Assembly: GCA_011046365.1 (NCBI GenBank)
Contig: DSAS01000142.1
Span: forward strand, 1-36,160
DNA: 36,160 bases
Reading direction: 5' to 3'
DNA from: Fidelibacterota bacterium
GTDB taxonomy: Bacteria > Fidelibacterota > UBA2242
The stretch's first letter is position 1, and the number at the start of each line of letters is the position of its first letter. Of this stretch, positions 34,651-36,160 are shown in pieces. The notes below the pieces were generated by a model. It worked only from the letters and a program-made list of their open reading frames with translations. It ran no database searches and was not told where the DNA came from. Both the position numbers and the translations under genes were made by a program.

Positions 34651-36159
34651 CTAGTAATAGTACCAGATTGTCCGGTACTCGTCAATATTTTCACCCCGTT
34701 TACGCAGCATTTTCAGATAATCGTAGATGGGAACATCGCGGTGTACGTAGGTGGGAGCAAGCTTAATATTCTTCTCCCAGGGTAAAAAGCGATAAAGCCG
34801 GCGACCGTCGGGTAGAATCGCCAGCAGCTGGTGATCCTGCCCGGCGCGGAGGTGATTTTTCCCCAGCCGGGGCACATTAAAGACCGGTTCATCAGTCCGG
34901 TCCAGACCGGGCATCAGGCGGGCTTCCTCTTTACGCTCCTGCAACAGGCGGGCGATCGGCACCCGGTAAGCGCGGGTTTCCTCTTTACCTTTGGCGTTGA
35001 AGGTATAATAGGGGTCTACACCCGCCAGCCGCAGCTGCCGGCGCAGGGCAACCAGTTCAAACCGGCGGCTGTTCTCAAAAGTAAACACCGCCTGGTTATA
35101 AACCCCGATGCCTTTTTTGCGAATCTTTTCGATTGCGGCGACAGCCTCGGGAGTAATTTCCCAGACATGTTCAAAATGGCTTACAACAGCGACTTCCCGT
35201 TTTCCGAATTCGTGATACTCACCCAAAATATCCACCAGCCTGTCAGTAAAGCGCTGGGGCAGCACTACCGGCATGCGCGTGCCGATCCGGATCCGTTGAA
35301 TGTGATCAATGGCGGCAAAGCGCTCTAAAAGAGCATGAATCTTGGCGTCGCTCATAACCAGCGGGTCACCACCGGTAATCAGGACCTCCTGGATAGTCGG
35401 GTGTGACTCAAACCATTGCAGCGCCGCTTCTACCGTCTCAGACCGGGCAAAAGCGTGCGGGTCCAGCACCTGGTTAATTTCCCAGTTACGCTGACAGTAA
35501 ACACAGATCTGGGCGCAGGTATTATAAGGCTTCAGAATGGCGATCTGCGGATAGCGCCGCGTGACCAGCTGAATCGGCGAGGTGTCATGTTCACCCATAA
35601 AATCAAATTTTTCCGACCGGGCGGCACGGTTTTCCGCGACTGTCTGGGTATAGTGGAGCGGCGGAATTACCTGTGCGCGCACCGCATGGTCCCGTTTCCG
35701 CGACGGGTTTTTATCCATTAAGGAGACATAATACGGAGTAATTCCAAAAGGAATCCGGTTTTGATTAGCCAGCCGGATCGAACGCTCCTCCTCCTCAGTC
35801 AGATTGATGATCTCTTTCAATACATCGGCTTTACGGATGACATGTTTCAGCTGCCATTGATAATTTTGCCAGTCAGCCTCACTGGCATTAAAAAACCTCA
35901 GAACTCTCCGCTTGTGCCGCTGGCGGTCCTGAATCACTTCCGGCTCCATACCACTGGGATATCTGCTTAGAAAGTCATCTATCTGACGAACCTCCCGGTC
36001 CAGGGTGCGGGAACGTTGAACTGCCGCCTCGCGCCCTCTTTTCTGCTGAAAATTCAGCCCTTCGTCCAGCTCCTCCGAATGACTGTACACATTCGACCGC
36101 CCTTCGATAGCCCGGAACAGATGGGCGAACTCCAAAATGAATCCCTCTGATACATCCAC
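34651..36159 (-). CDS. KamA-family radical SAM aminomutase-like protein (5' end may lie outside window)
   Basis: At least 502 residues. The iron-sulfur cluster motif C-A-Q-I-C-V-Y-C-Q-R-N (C-x3-C-x2-C) lies near residue 240, followed by I-T-G-G-D-P-L and R-I-G-T-R-M-P-V-V, typical of lysine 2,3-aminomutase relatives. The C-terminal V-P-R-L-G-K-N-H-L has a Lys in the place of the PLP Lys. The N-terminal ~170 residues are longer than in short KamA enzymes. The only in-window start is a GTG at the last bases, so the true start is probably further upstream. Substrate (lysine, glutamate or other) cannot be settled here. Confidence 0.88.
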   Translation of the reverse strand: MDVSEGFILEFAHLFRAIEGRSNVYSHSEELDEGLNFQQKRGREAAVQRSRTLDREVRQIDDFLSRYPSGMEPEVIQDRQRHKRRVLRFFNASEADWQNYQWQLKHVIRKADVLKEIINLTEEEERSIRLANQNRIPFGITPYYVSLMDKNPSRKRDHAVRAQVIPPLHYTQTVAENRAARSEKFDFMGEHDTSPIQLVTRRYPQIAILKPYNTCAQICVYCQRNWEINQVLDPHAFARSETVEAALQWFESHPTIQEVLITGGDPLVMSDAKIHALLERFAAIDHIQRIRIGTRMPVVLPQRFTDRLVDILGEYHEFGKREVAVVSHFEHVWEITPEAVAAIEKIRKKGIGVYNQAVFTFENSRRFELVALRRQLRLAGVDPYYTFNAKGKEETRAYRVPIARLLQERKEEARLMPGLDRTDEPVFNVPRLGKNHLRAGQDHQLLAILPDGRRLYRFLPWEKNIKLAPTYVHRDVPIYDYLKMLRKRGENIDEYRTIWYYY

Positions 36160-36160
36160 C

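Overview
The window looks like a chromosome segment from a bacterium of the FCB superphylum (Calditrichota, KSB1, Ignavibacteria or Marinimicrobia-like). The main clue is that two large secreted proteins end in a beta-sandwich sorting domain opening with Y-P-N-P-F-N-P, a hallmark of that group. TonB-dependent uptake and lipoprotein signals point to a Gram-negative envelope. The phylum is an inference; no rRNA or marker protein is present to fix it.

Layout. 1-2149 (+): the end of a PAS histidine kinase and its NarL-type response regulator. 9490-2160 (-): one tightly packed operon, tyrA-aroE-aroC-aroKB-aroQ-aroF-aroA, carrying all seven shikimate-pathway steps plus chorismate mutase/prephenate dehydrogenase. 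It is preceded by a Tyr-rich leader peptide and a four-segment attenuator. 11299-9932 (-): a TrpB2-type tryptophan synthase beta chain with its own Trp-rich leader peptide and attenuator. Neither leader ORF appears in routine gene calls. 11739-15844 (+): two mosaic secreted lamin-tail proteins, the second an EndA/NucM-type nuclease. 15858-19909 (+): a stand-alone homocysteine methyltransferase module, a PlsC-like protein, a 3'-end relic duplicating the methyltransferase, and a DPP-IV-like protein whose catalytic residues look lost. 23029-19925 (-): a POT peptide transporter, an unrecognised protein, an acidic zinc-ribbon protein and a DUF3467 protein. 23222-25078 (+): a VanX-like D-Ala-D-Ala dipeptidase lipoprotein and a class C beta-lactamase-like lipoprotein. 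30602-25187 (-): a frameshifted TonB-dependent receptor, a YfiR-like protein, a CHASE8-HAMP-PAS sensor with no output domain, an RluA-family pseudouridine synthase and a TrpF-like/Smr fusion. 30887-31768 (+): a GAF protein with a C-terminal Cys4 motif. 34549-31826 (-): pyruvate phosphate dikinase. 36159-34651 (-): a KamA-family radical SAM enzyme cut by the window edge.

How it fits together. The strongest signal is regulatory. Two aromatic amino-acid units lie head to tail, each with a TATATT -10 box 6-9 bases before a short ORF rich in the relevant codons (Tyr Thr Thr Tyr Tyr Tyr Phe; Trp Asn Trp Trp Trp), then a terminator hairpin whose 5' arm can pair instead with sequence inside the leader ORF. 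PEP from pyruvate phosphate dikinase could feed DAHP synthase, but that link is only metabolic logic. The transporter, dipeptidase and beta-lactamase-like genes may together handle envelope or dietary peptides.
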